Part shown: positions 9,315 through 18,664 of the stretch, one piece after another
How the letters are laid out: each line of letters starts with the position of its first letter
Position numbering within the stretch: position 1 is the stretch's first letter
From: an uncultured Bacteroidota bacterium
GTDB taxonomy: Bacteria > Bacteroidota > Bacteroidia > Flavobacteriales > Flavobacteriaceae
Direction: 5' to 3'
Assembly: GCA_902510415.1 (NCBI GenBank)
Contig: CABXBH010000010.1
Span: 1 to 36,857, forward strand
Length of the DNA: 36,857 nt
The notes under the pieces: model-generated
Told to the model about the DNA's origin: nothing
What the model saw: only the letters and a program-made list of their open reading frames with translations
Databases searched by the model: none
Made by a program: the position numbers and the translations under genes

Positions 9315-11195
9315 ATGAAAAAACTACTATTATCATTTCTTATTTTTAACACGTTTGTAACACATTCAAATGCACAAGAAAGCGAAGATGAAATAAAATT
9401 AGACGAAATTGAGGTACTTTCTAGCCCTAGAATTGAAATTGAAAGTTTACAAAACTCCATTAGTGTTGTAAGCATTTCTAGAGAAGAAATTCAAAATAGC
9501 ACAGCGACGAATCTTAGTGAGTTGCTACAACAAATAGCAGGTATAGATATTAGAAGAAGAGGAGTTGAAGGAATGCAAGCAGATCTTTATATAAGAGGAG
9601 GCTCATTTGACCAAACATTATTATTAATTGACGGAATAAAAGTAGAAGACCCTCAAACAGGCCACCACATAATGAATATGACACTGCCCTTGGAGGTGAT
9701 AGAAAAAATAGAAATTACAAAGGGGGCAGCCAGTAGAATATATGGTCAAAATGCATTTACCGGAGCCATAAATATTATTACAATAAAAGACATTGACAAT
9801 AATATTTCTTTGAGTCTTTCATCTGGATCCTTTGCTCAAAAGAGAGCTGCGTTAACAATACAAAAAAAATTAGAAAATTCTGATTTACTAGTTAATTACA
9901 ACAGAAAAGAATCTGAGGGTTACAGATATAATACGGACTTTAAAAATGATGAATTTTTTATCAAAAGTAATTTTAAAATAAAGAATCAGAAGATCTCAGC
10001 TATTGGAGCATTTAATGAAAGGAAATTTGGTGCAAATGGATTCTATGCAAGCCCTGCAGCTATTGATCAATATGAAGAAACTCAAGCAAGTTTAATCGGG
10101 TTAAGTACTACCTTCAAAAAAGATGATCTGATTATAAAGCCGAAACTTTATTGGAAAAGAAATCAAGACATGTATGTGTATTTAAGACAAGATCCATCTG
10201 TTTACAGAAATATGCACATATCAAACAAAGTAGGTGCTGAAATTAATATGGTATTAAATAACGAACTTGGTATTTTAGGTATTGGGGTCGACATATCAAA
10301 CACTACATTGTCAAGTAATAATTTAGGTCAAAGAGACAGAAAAATGCTACACATTTTTGCTGAACAACAAATGAAGTTTTTTGATGATAAACTTGATTTA
10401 ACTCCAGGATTAACTATAACATATTTTTCTGATTTAGCAAATAGCACTGATCCTGATTTAGTATTACATAATTCAGACGGATGGATAAATATTCCACATA
10501 TATATCCAGGTATTGATTTAGGTTATAGTTTTAGTGAAAAATTTAAATTGTATAGTAATTTAGGGTATACTTTTAGAATACCCACTTACACAGATCAATT
10601 TTACAGCAGTCCAACAACAGAAGGGAATGAATTCCTAGTATATGAGAAAGCATTAACCTCTGAGCTTGGTTTAAAGTATACAAAAGAAAATTTTAATTTA
10701 ACATTTTCTGCATATAATAGAGCAGCATCCGACGTAATTGACTATGTTAAAAATGAAGAGTCAGAGCCCTGGCAAGCGAATAATATAAGGGATATTAATA
10801 CCTTAGGATTTGAGCTAAATATGGGATACAAATTTTATCTTGGTTCGTTTAATGCACATCAAATAAATATTGGTTTTAGTAATATAAATGATGATTTAAA
10901 AGAAACCGAATTTAACTTTTCAAGATATGCTTTGAACTCATTAAAGAATCAAATAACCTCAACATATTCGTTTGAGCTATTCGATAAAATTTCTTCTACG
11001 ATAGCCTTTAAGAATGCTAAGAGATTAAATGAAGATAAGTATACAGTTATTGATTTTAAAACTTCTTATAAATATAAAAAATTCACCCTATCAATTATAT
11101 TAAATAATATTTTAGATACAGAATATACAGAAACGAATTTAGTACCAATGCCTGGATTCAATTCTTTAGTCGGAATCAAATACTCTGTTAATTAA
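9315..11195 (+). CDS. TonB-dependent receptor, BtuB-like
   Basis: Outer-membrane importer of 626 residues, short for the superfamily and without a carboxypeptidase-like extension, like BtuB/vitamin B12-type receptors. The signal peptide ends near residue 21 (HSNAQ). Next come a TonB-box-like LDEIEVLSS and a plug with NLSELLQQIAGIDIRRRG, LYIRGGSFDQTLLLIDG, the segment VEDPQTGHHIMN and GAASRIYGQNAFTGAINI. The PQTGHH segment is shared with Bacteroidota receptors usually annotated as BtuB-like. The barrel ends in GIKYSVN, without a terminal aromatic residue. A corrinoid ligand is plausible, but no cobalamin riboswitch or B12 genes are visible nearby. Its 3' end overlaps the converging recX by 8 bp. 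Confidence 0.9.
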   Translation: MKKLLLSFLIFNTFVTHSNAQESEDEIKLDEIEVLSSPRIEIESLQNSISVVSISREEIQNSTATNLSELLQQIAGIDIRRRGVEGMQADLYIRGGSFDQTLLLIDGIKVEDPQTGHHIMNMTLPLEVIEKIEITKGAASRIYGQNAFTGAINIITIKDIDNNISLSLSSGSFAQKRAALTIQKKLENSDLLVNYNRKESEGYRYNTDFKNDEFFIKSNFKIKNQKISAIGAFNERKFGANGFYASPAAIDQYEETQASLIGLSTTFKKDDLIIKPKLYWKRNQDMYVYLRQDPSVYRNMHISNKVGAEINMVLNNELGILGIGVDISNTTLSSNNLGQRDRKMLHIFAEQQMKFFDDKLDLTPGLTITYFSDLANSTDPDLVLHNSDGWINIPHIYPGIDLGYSFSEKFKLYSNLGYTFRIPTYTDQFYSSPTTEGNEFLVYEKALTSELGLKYTKENFNLTFSAYNRAASDVIDYVKNEESEPWQANNIRDINTLGFELNMGYKFYLGSFNAHQINIGFSNINDDLKETEFNFSRYALNSLKNQITSTYSFELFDKISSTIAFKNAKRLNEDKYTVIDFKTSYKYKKFTLSIILNNILDTEYTETNLVPMPGFNSLVGIKYSVN

Positions 11196-11655
11196 TATCT
11201 CTTAATTTTTGATAGATAAGATCATTTTCCCAACCTCTGTAAGTGAAATAATTAATAAAGGATCTTTTCTTTTGATCTAAAGTGCCCTTTAAGAATTTAA
11301 TCTTGTTTGTCGAAAATTCATTGAAATATTCTATGTAATCCTCTTCGTTAATTTGATTGATATGTTCATTAATTATTTTTATATCAATACCTTTTGATCT
11401 CAACTCATACTTCAACTTAATTCTTCCCCATTTTTTTATTCTAAGCTTTCCTTGGATAAACATCTTAGTATATCTTTCTTCATTTAAGTAATCATTATCA
11501 ATCAAATATTCAACTATATTTTCGACCAATTGTGAACTTACTTTAAATGAATATAATTTGTTTTTTACTTCCTTGGTAAATCTATCTTGATAAAGACAAT
11601 AAGATTGAATTTTTTCAATTATTATCTTTTCATCTTCAGTAAAACTAATAGGCAT
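11188..11655 (-). CDS. recX: RecX family regulator of RecA
   Basis: A 155-residue, basic, three-helix-repeat protein. The family hallmarks are the segment around LRIKKWGRIKLKYELRSKGI and the earlier VEYLIDNDYLNEERYTKMF. RecX binds RecA filaments and limits strand exchange. The ATG at 11655 lies 11 bp inside the 3' end of the upstream receptor gene, so it is the last gene of the porZ-recO-receptor-recX run and probably translationally coupled. Unlike in many bacteria, recA is not adjacent. Its 3' end overlaps the converging BtuB-like receptor by 8 bp. Confidence 0.9.
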   Translation of the reverse strand: MPISFTEDEKIIIEKIQSYCLYQDRFTKEVKNKLYSFKVSSQLVENIVEYLIDNDYLNEERYTKMFIQGKLRIKKWGRIKLKYELRSKGIDIKIINEHINQINEEDYIEYFNEFSTNKIKFLKGTLDQKKRSFINYFTYRGWENDLIYQKLRDIN

Positions 11656-14068
11656 AGTTCAGAGAAAAAATAAAGTTTAAACCAGGTGCTGAAATTCCTG
11701 ATGAATAGGGTCTATATAATTTATTTGTTATATTCTCAACAGTAAAATTAATGTTTAGCATTTTGGAAAAGGAATATTGTGATCTAATATTAAATGTCAT
11801 CCACGATGGTGAGTGTGGGTTGCCATTTTCATCTAGTGCATACATATAAGGTTTCGCCCTTTCAGACTCTGCAAGATTACTAAATGATATTTTAGAATTA
11901 TAATTTAAGTATGTATCAATTGTAAAATCTCCATTATTATAAATAAAATGAAAATTACCGTAATTGGGTGGTATATGCCTAACTGGCATTGAAAAGGGTG
12001 ATTGATTTAATTCATATCCAGCAATTAAATTATGTTGGGATTTGATACGAAAGTTTTTGTTTAAAAACATATTTAACCCAAATTCCATTCCATAAATAAA
12101 AGACTTTGAGCTGTTTTGAAGCGCTTGAATTTGTGATAATTCTCCATCATAAAAAATTTCTGATACACCGTTACTCAATGTAAAATCATACCTTATAAAT
12201 GAATTATACAAATATGTGACATAGGATGAAAAATCTAATTCAATGTTATTCTTTGTTCTAAAGTAACCCCCAAACTCAATACCAAAAGATCTTTCTGGTT
12301 TTAAGTCAGGGTTTGGAACAACCACACTTCCAGGCTCAGAATCAAAAACCTTAGCAAGATCGTCTATGTTTGGAGATCTAAAAGCTGTATTGATATTAAA
12401 CTTCCAATTATTATAAATATTTCTAACCCAGCTTAGTCCTATACCTCCAACGAACGCTCCATTTTCAAGTGTTGTATTGTCATATATAAAATCATAATAA
12501 ATATTATTTTGAGATAAATCTGATTTTAATTCTGTTGAACTATATCTCACACCACTTTGGAAAAATACATCTTCAATAATTTTAGTCTTGTAATTAATAT
12601 AGAGTCCCAAGGAATTCAAAGATGAATTATCAGGATATCTTGTCGAAATTGGGGTTTCAGATAAATCACGCACATTAATACTTTTAGCAGATGAACCAAC
12701 TTTGTTTTCTATCATCTCTAGCCCATATGTAATGTTGGAATTTTCTGATATTTTTTTAAAAAAATCTAGATTAAAAGAAAATATATCCAATTTCTCTTCT
12801 CTTGATTTTAGAAAACCATCATTAAACCTTCTACTGTTTCTACTTTCTGAGAATTTCTGAAATGATGAGCCAAATTTTAATTCATCATAAAATTTAGTTT
12901 CTTTTGGAATAAAGGTTAATTGGCTATTGATTAATAGCCATTCCTGTGGCCCATAATACCACTCTGAATAATAAAGACCTTGCGTTCCGCCAACAACAAC
13001 TTGATTCTCATCATTTCTTATCAATCTATCATACCTAGGAATATTTCCAGTTCTTGAAAAATGAATACCTAAATCAATACTCAAATCGTTACTTGGTTGA
13101 TAAACAACTTTTTGCATAAAATTAGTTTGATTATATGCTGTATTTCTTTGAATTCTTGAGTTTGGATTTGTTATAATTATATCATCACCAGCTGAATTTT
13201 GACCAACATAGCTTGGTCTCAAATAATCTGTTGGCCCATTTTTACCCATGCTTAAATCGCCGAAATCTGATTTTGAGAAACTTGACAAAAATGCTACTTT
13301 CTCTAATCCGTAGTTTAAGTCTAAGTGATACATTTTTTCATTTGAAGCTGATGAATATCTAGAATTAAGGTTTATTTTGATATAGGGATTTGATTCGTTT
13401 GACAGCTTGGCTTTTTTAGTATAAAAATTCATAACTCCCCCAATGGCATCGCTTCCATATAAAACAGATGCAGAGCCCATAATAACCTCTGTGTTTTCGA
13501 TATTCAAAGGAGAAATTGATATCACATTATGTATGTTTCCTCCTCTGAAAATTGCATTATTTAGTCTTACGCCATCAACCGACAAGACTAATCTGTTAGT
13601 TGAAAGACCTCTTATCATTGGGCTCCCTCCCCCTAATTGACTTTTTTGTATAAATACATAACCTCCTCTCTCAAGCAAATCTGCACTTGTCATAGGATTT
13701 GTAAATTCAATAGTAGTTCTTTTAATTTGTGTAACTTTTTTAGGCACCTCTCTAAACTTTTGTGAAAATTTAGAAGCTGATATTACCACTTCGTCTAATA
13801 GTTCATTATCATAAAATAGGAGTATAGTCTCATCAAGTTTAGATTTTACAAATTTTTGTTCCTTGAATCCATATTGATTTATAATTATAGTATCAGAATT
13901 CGAAAATTTGTCTAGTCTTACATAACCATTTTTATCTGTTGTTTGATAATGATCTAAGTTGCTGGAAACTGATGCTCCAATTACTGGTTGATTATTTTCA
14001 TCAACAATCTTTAAATTTTGTGAGAAACCTATAATTGAAAAAAATAACAGAAAGTAAAATTTATTCAC
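11645..14068 (-). CDS. TonB-dependent receptor, haemoglobin/haem-receptor-like
   Basis: Outer-membrane receptor of 807 residues. The signal peptide ends near residue 16 (IIGFSQ). A short CarboxypepD_reg-like domain follows (VDENNQPVIGASV), then the TonB-box-like LLDEVVISASKFSQKF. The plug contains GGGSPMIRGLSTNRLVLSVD, GVRLNNAIFRGGNIHNVIS and GSASVLYGSDAIGGVMNF. RG-x-x-TNR, DGVR-NNAI-R and YGSDAIGGV are shared with receptors annotated as haemoglobin/transferrin/lactoferrin type, so haem or another iron source is a reasonable guess, not proved. The barrel ends FIFSLNYAY with a terminal aromatic residue. It starts 2 nt after recO and overlaps recX, so it is embedded in a repair/secretion operon. 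No Fur box was recognised. Confidence 0.88.
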   Translation of the reverse strand: MNKFYFLLFFSIIGFSQNLKIVDENNQPVIGASVSSNLDHYQTTDKNGYVRLDKFSNSDTIIINQYGFKEQKFVKSKLDETILLFYDNELLDEVVISASKFSQKFREVPKKVTQIKRTTIEFTNPMTSADLLERGGYVFIQKSQLGGGSPMIRGLSTNRLVLSVDGVRLNNAIFRGGNIHNVISISPLNIENTEVIMGSASVLYGSDAIGGVMNFYTKKAKLSNESNPYIKINLNSRYSSASNEKMYHLDLNYGLEKVAFLSSFSKSDFGDLSMGKNGPTDYLRPSYVGQNSAGDDIIITNPNSRIQRNTAYNQTNFMQKVVYQPSNDLSIDLGIHFSRTGNIPRYDRLIRNDENQVVVGGTQGLYYSEWYYGPQEWLLINSQLTFIPKETKFYDELKFGSSFQKFSESRNSRRFNDGFLKSREEKLDIFSFNLDFFKKISENSNITYGLEMIENKVGSSAKSINVRDLSETPISTRYPDNSSLNSLGLYINYKTKIIEDVFFQSGVRYSSTELKSDLSQNNIYYDFIYDNTTLENGAFVGGIGLSWVRNIYNNWKFNINTAFRSPNIDDLAKVFDSEPGSVVVPNPDLKPERSFGIEFGGYFRTKNNIELDFSSYVTYLYNSFIRYDFTLSNGVSEIFYDGELSQIQALQNSSKSFIYGMEFGLNMFLNKNFRIKSQHNLIAGYELNQSPFSMPVRHIPPNYGNFHFIYNNGDFTIDTYLNYNSKISFSNLAESERAKPYMYALDENGNPHSPSWMTFNIRSQYSFSKMLNINFTVENITNKLYRPYSSGISAPGLNFIFSLNYAY

Positions 14069-14070
14069 TA

Positions 14071-14775
14071 TTAAAATAATTTTCTAAGCACGTCTAAAGA
14101 TTTAACTACTTTAAAATTTTCAATATGTAAATTATAATACAATATAATATTATCAAGTAATTTTTTTCTCCTCATAGAAGTAATGGTTAGTTCATTACTA
14201 CTATCAAAATTTGTGCCTAAAATCATATTAAATGCTATCAAATCATCACCTTCTAGAACATATTTTGAATCCTTGATATTGGAATATAACCCATGTTGTA
14301 AATCAAAATATTTATAATGATTATTTTCTATGTCAGGGTAAAAACCTAAAAACTTAGATAAATCTATTAAAAAAGCTAAATGGAAATTTGGATTAAACAA
14401 TGATTTATCATAGTAAAAAATCGACTCCTCAATAAAGTCATATAACTCATAATCTTTTTCTTGATGAGTTAAAATTTTAGAAAGTATTTCAGATAAGAAA
14501 ATAACAACTCCCATTTTTTTAAAATCTGTATGAATAGTTTTAAAATTATTTTTCAAATCAAATTCTTTAAAATAATGTAGATTTCTTCTGTTATTAAGAT
14601 CAAATTCAATTTCTAAAACTGACAATTGTTGAAAATAATTTAATTTATTTTTTTTTGTACTCCCTCTAACAAGAAAGGATGTAACCCCTATATCTCTTAT
14701 CAATAATTTAACTATTAAATCATTATCCTTATACTTTAACTTACTTAATACAATTGCATTTGAAGAAATTATCAT
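14071..14775 (-). CDS. recO: DNA repair protein RecO
   Basis: A 234-residue RecO: an N-terminal OB-fold begins MIISSNAIVLSKLKYKDNDL and continues through GVTSFLVRGSTKKNK. It is followed by a helical domain with FLSEILSKILTHQEKDYELYDFI-type helices and LAFLIDLSKFLGFYPDI. RecO works with RecF/RecR to load RecA on SSB-coated gaps. I see no cysteines, so the zinc site of some RecO proteins is absent. The ATG overlaps the porZ stop by 1 nt (TAATG), and the following receptor starts 2 nt after its stop, so all are probably on one transcript. Confidence 0.93.
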   Translation of the reverse strand: MIISSNAIVLSKLKYKDNDLIVKLLIRDIGVTSFLVRGSTKKNKLNYFQQLSVLEIEFDLNNRRNLHYFKEFDLKNNFKTIHTDFKKMGVVIFLSEILSKILTHQEKDYELYDFIEESIFYYDKSLFNPNFHLAFLIDLSKFLGFYPDIENNHYKYFDLQHGLYSNIKDSKYVLEGDDLIAFNMILGTNFDSSNELTITSMRRKKLLDNIILYYNLHIENFKVVKSLDVLRKLF

Positions 14776-17150
14776 TATCTAATAATCATTAGTTTTAAAA
14801 TTTTAGTCTCATAAGACTGTAAGTCAGATAGCATAATAATATATACCCCAGAAGAAACCTGTATGTTTCTTAAATTTTTTCCATTCCAAAATGCAGTTCC
14901 TCCATCAATTTCTAAGTTAAAATTATTATACCTAGCATTTATATTTGATTGTGCCTCAGCTACCAAATTACCTTCAATATCTGTAATTTTAATATTAACA
15001 TTCTCTGTTAAGTTGGTAATTTTTACCTTATCAAATTGGGTGTTAAATGAAGGTCTAACAGGGTTTGGATAAATATAGGAGTTTGTAAAGTCATCCGAAC
15101 TAGATGAACTTCCTGTAGCAAAACTTACTAAACCCTGATCAGTAGCAAAATATACTTTACCGTTAATTTGATTCACACTTACATCGTTTATATTATTTGA
15201 AGGTAAAGGAGAATTTTCTTTTGTAAAATGATAAATGGTTTGTTGGCCATTGGGGGAAAAATAGAAAACTCCTGAACCTATGGTTGCAACCCATTTATTG
15301 TTAGCTCCATCAACTTCAATATCCGTTATATATTGCTGTTCTAATAATTCTCTTGGAATACCATCTTCAAGAATAACTATTTGCTGAGCGCTAACAATTG
15401 AAGTGTCAAAAAAACTTGAAGTATTATATAAGACTCTTAACCCTTGTATGGTTCCAATCCATAAATGATTATTGTTGTCAACAGCAATTGATTTAACATA
15501 TGAAGATGGCATATTAGATTGGTCTTGACTAAATACTTTTCTTAATAGAGGAGTTCCTGAATTATTATTAAATCCTATTAGGCCAGATCTAAGACTGGCA
15601 ATCCATATATTTCCATATGAATCTAGCTCAATATCGTTAAATCCTAGTTCATCTTGAAAACCATCATTTATTATTTGAGTAAAATCATAGCTGCTCCAAT
15701 TATTTGTTTCTACATTAAATGACTTTAAAGGGCTATCAACTCTTGAATTTAAAATCCATAAAATACCATTTTTGTCAAATTCAATATCAGAAATTCTAAT
15801 GCTCTCATAATCTGGATCACTGGTAACTAATGATTCTAATCCACTATTATTATTATCATATAATTCAACTAAATTAAAATTATCTAATTCAATTAATCCT
15901 CCATGAAATGAACTAACAAATACATTATTATTATTAAAAGGGTTTATTGCAATATTGTTAAGATTAACCGCTTGATCAGGAATACTATCTTTATTTATAT
16001 TTAACCACTCGCCTAAACTTTCACTATAGCTACTTAATCCGCTAAATTTTAAAGGGTAAGGGTTAAAATATTCACTGTATTCACCATAAGAAACCCAGGT
16101 ATTATTATTTAATGTTTCAACTGAAAATATATTGTTTTCGGTAGGACCATCTGGCTTTAAATAATTAAAATCATTAGTTAAATTATCTATTACTAAAACT
16201 CCTTTTTCATTAGTTCCAATATATGTTTTATTATTTTGTACCAAAGCAATATTAAAACTACTTGAGTATGTTTCAGAATCGAAAATATTAATTAATTGAG
16301 TTAAATCAGAATTATATATTAGGCATTGATTTCCCGAAAGAATGACAATTTCAGAATCAGATGAATTAATTTCAGTTATTTGATTTTCTAATGTTAGAAG
16401 ATTAATAATTTGGCCGTTTTCAATCATCATTAAACTTATGTCATCATAGAATAAAATTTTATTTTGATTTTTAAATAACTTTTTCACATCAGCATTATAT
16501 ATATTCTCCCAATTATTGTAATCAATTAAACTTACATCTAAGTCTGCTCTTAGTATACCTAAATTGGGGCTAGAAGCATATATATAGGCGTCGTCAACGA
16601 TAGTGCTTGTAATGTTTAATAACGATGCGAAATCACCAATATAATATGTATCGTCAAATTCAAATTCGCCAAGATTATAAACCGAAATTCCATAGCCGGT
16701 AGAAATAATCAATTGACTATCAGTTTCCGAAAAATGATTTATTTTTTTACTATTTGCCGGTATAGTGGGCTTGTTTAATATATCATAAATATTAATTATT
16801 GTATCTGTCGTTAAATCTATTATTTGTAAAAATCCGCTTTTGTATCCAATTGCAATGATATCGTTAGATTCACTATGATAAAACGCTGAAATTTCGTCTC
16901 CAGATAAACCGTTTAAAGTATCAAATTTTTCTGTTTGAAAAGAATATATATCATAAGAAAAAATTGAATTATATGAAGCAAAGTATATTTTAGATTGGGC
17001 TGAATCAATGCCAGAAATAAGATTATATGAAAAGAATGATTCCCAATTAGAATATGATGAGGAATGATTCTCAATGGAAAGTTTATTTTGTTGTGCTGTT
17101 ATTATATTCGCAAAAAGGCACAATAACAAAAATGGTTTAAAATTTAACAT
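14775..17150 (-). CDS. porZ: PorZ-like T9SS attachment-complex protein
   Basis: A 791-residue secreted beta-propeller protein. The signal peptide ends near residue 19 (NIITAQ). About 650 residues of propeller repeats of the two-component-regulator/PorZ type follow, with recurring ...ILWILNS, GNIWIASLRSGLIGFN, NHLWIGTIQGLRVL and NKWVATIGSGVFYF blades. A linker and a type A T9SS C-terminal sorting domain begin at IYPNPVRP and end ILKLMIIR. PorZ is a surface component of the T9SS attachment complex that delivers anionic LPS to the sortase PorU. The pairing with recO is, as I recall, frequent in Flavobacteriia and supports this over a generic propeller sensor. The gene heads the porZ-recO-receptor-recX run. 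A weak CATATTTG -7-like site lies at 17181-17188 on the minus strand. Confidence 0.78.
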   Translation of the reverse strand: MLNFKPFLLLCLFANIITAQQNKLSIENHSSSYSNWESFFSYNLISGIDSAQSKIYFASYNSIFSYDIYSFQTEKFDTLNGLSGDEISAFYHSESNDIIAIGYKSGFLQIIDLTTDTIINIYDILNKPTIPANSKKINHFSETDSQLIISTGYGISVYNLGEFEFDDTYYIGDFASLLNITSTIVDDAYIYASSPNLGILRADLDVSLIDYNNWENIYNADVKKLFKNQNKILFYDDISLMMIENGQIINLLTLENQITEINSSDSEIVILSGNQCLIYNSDLTQLINIFDSETYSSSFNIALVQNNKTYIGTNEKGVLVIDNLTNDFNYLKPDGPTENNIFSVETLNNNTWVSYGEYSEYFNPYPLKFSGLSSYSESLGEWLNINKDSIPDQAVNLNNIAINPFNNNNVFVSSFHGGLIELDNFNLVELYDNNNSGLESLVTSDPDYESIRISDIEFDKNGILWILNSRVDSPLKSFNVETNNWSSYDFTQIINDGFQDELGFNDIELDSYGNIWIASLRSGLIGFNNNSGTPLLRKVFSQDQSNMPSSYVKSIAVDNNNHLWIGTIQGLRVLYNTSSFFDTSIVSAQQIVILEDGIPRELLEQQYITDIEVDGANNKWVATIGSGVFYFSPNGQQTIYHFTKENSPLPSNNINDVSVNQINGKVYFATDQGLVSFATGSSSSSDDFTNSYIYPNPVRPSFNTQFDKVKITNLTENVNIKITDIEGNLVAEAQSNINARYNNFNLEIDGGTAFWNGKNLRNIQVSSGVYIIMLSDLQSYETKILKLMIIR

Positions 17151-17215
17151 AAAACACTAATGCTTATTTCTAATAAACGACAAATATGCCAGTATAATGT
17201 GTATAAAGTAAAAAA

Positions 17216-18559
17216 TTAGATTACTCCCTGTGCTAGCATAGCATCAGCAACCTTGACAAATCCTGCAATATTTGCTCCCTTTACATAATTAACATAGCCG
17301 TTTTTCTGCTTTCCATGTTCAATACATGAATTATGAATATTTAGCATTATTTCACGTAGCTTTTGGTCTACTTCTTCTCTTGTCCAATTATATCTTAGTG
17401 AATTTTGTGTCATTTCTAAACCTGAAGTAGCAACCCCTCCAGCATTTGCAGCTTTACCTGGAGCAAATAAGATCTTTGATTTTATAAAAATTTCGATTGC
17501 TTCCTTAGTAGAAGGCATATTAGCACCCTCACTAACACATGTACACCCATTATCTATCAGCTTCTTAGCATCTTTTCCATCTATTTCATTTTGAGTTGCA
17601 CAAGGTATGGCTATATCGCACTCTACAGACCAAGGGGTTTTTCCTTTTTTAAATATTGCCTTAGGATATTTTTTAACATACTCGCTAATTCTGCCACGCT
17701 TAATATTTTTTAGATTCATTATAAATTTCAATTTTTCTTCATCTATTCCTTCAGAATCATAGATATATCCCGAAGAGTCAGACATTGTTAAAACTTTACC
17801 TCCAAAATGTAAAATTTTCTCAGCTGCATACTGGGCAACATTACCAGAACCTGAAATAACCACTTTTTTACCCTTAATTCCATCGTTTCTCAAAGCTAAC
17901 ATATCTTGTACAAAATATACAGCTCCATAACCTGTTGCTTCAGGTCTTATTAAAGAGCCTCCCCATGACATACCTTTACCTGTAAGAACACCTGTAAATT
18001 CATTTGCAAGTTTTCTGTATTGACCATACATATATCCAATCTCCCTACTCCCAACTCCAATATCTCCAGCAGGAACATCAGTATTAGGACCAATATGCCT
18101 ATATAATTCTGTCATAAAAGCTTGGCAAAATCTCATAATCTCATGTTCGCTTCTTCCTTTTGGGTCAAAATCACTACCTCCTTTACCACCACCCATAGGT
18201 AATGTTGTTAAACTATTTTTGAAGACCTGTTCAAAAGCTAAAAATTTCAAAATACTCATATTAACTGATGGATGAAACCTCAAACCACCTTTATATGGTC
18301 CAATTGCTGAATTCATTTGAATTCTATAACCTCTATTTACCCAAATTTCTCCTTGATCATCAACCCATGAGACTCTAAATGTAACAGCTCTTTCAGCCTC
18401 ACACATTCTCATCAATATATTCTTGCCATGGTAAATGTCATTTTCAATAATATAAGGTATCACAGTTTCAGCAACTTCTTCAACTGCTTGCATAAACTCA
18501 TGTTCATGCCCATCTCTTTTACGAACTATATTTAAAAAAGTGTCAATCTTTCTTTTCAT
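17216..18559 (-). CDS. gdhA: Glutamate dehydrogenase, NADP-specific type
   Basis: Catalyses 2-oxoglutarate + ammonium + NADPH to glutamate (ammonium assimilation) in the cytoplasm. It has 447 residues, the exact usual length of hexameric NADP-GDH. Visible signatures are GPYKGGLRFHPSVN with Lys90, LPMGGGKGGSDFDPKGRS with catalytic Lys126, PNTDVPAGDIGVGSREIGYM, the Rossmann turn VVISGSGNVAQYAAEK, and C-terminal GGVATSGLEMTQNS. NADP preference is inferred from subfamily and length. It lies 105 bp downstream of the transsulfuration gene on the same strand; a weak AT-rich hairpin but no clear promoter is seen between them. Confidence 0.97.
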   Translation of the reverse strand: MKRKIDTFLNIVRKRDGHEHEFMQAVEEVAETVIPYIIENDIYHGKNILMRMCEAERAVTFRVSWVDDQGEIWVNRGYRIQMNSAIGPYKGGLRFHPSVNMSILKFLAFEQVFKNSLTTLPMGGGKGGSDFDPKGRSEHEIMRFCQAFMTELYRHIGPNTDVPAGDIGVGSREIGYMYGQYRKLANEFTGVLTGKGMSWGGSLIRPEATGYGAVYFVQDMLALRNDGIKGKKVVISGSGNVAQYAAEKILHFGGKVLTMSDSSGYIYDSEGIDEEKLKFIMNLKNIKRGRISEYVKKYPKAIFKKGKTPWSVECDIAIPCATQNEIDGKDAKKLIDNGCTCVSEGANMPSTKEAIEIFIKSKILFAPGKAANAGGVATSGLEMTQNSLRYNWTREEVDQKLREIMLNIHNSCIEHGKQKNGYVNYVKGANIAGFVKVADAMLAQGVI

Positions 18560-18664
18560 AATTAATAAATTTTGTAACTCTTCAGCGAGTAAAATTAAAT
18601 ATTAATTAAAATTAGGGATTTAAAATTTTTATTTTACTAAAAAAAAGTAGAATAATTAACAATT

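Noticed and set aside
9242-9475. 77-codon minus-strand frame across the receptor start
   Set aside because: Antisense to the signal peptide and plug of the receptor; no recognisable features.
18631-18653. AT-rich hairpin ATTTTACT / AGTAGAAT after the transsulfuration gene
   Set aside because: Seven of eight pairs, all but two weak, with no T-run after the stem on the minus strand; too weak to call a terminator.
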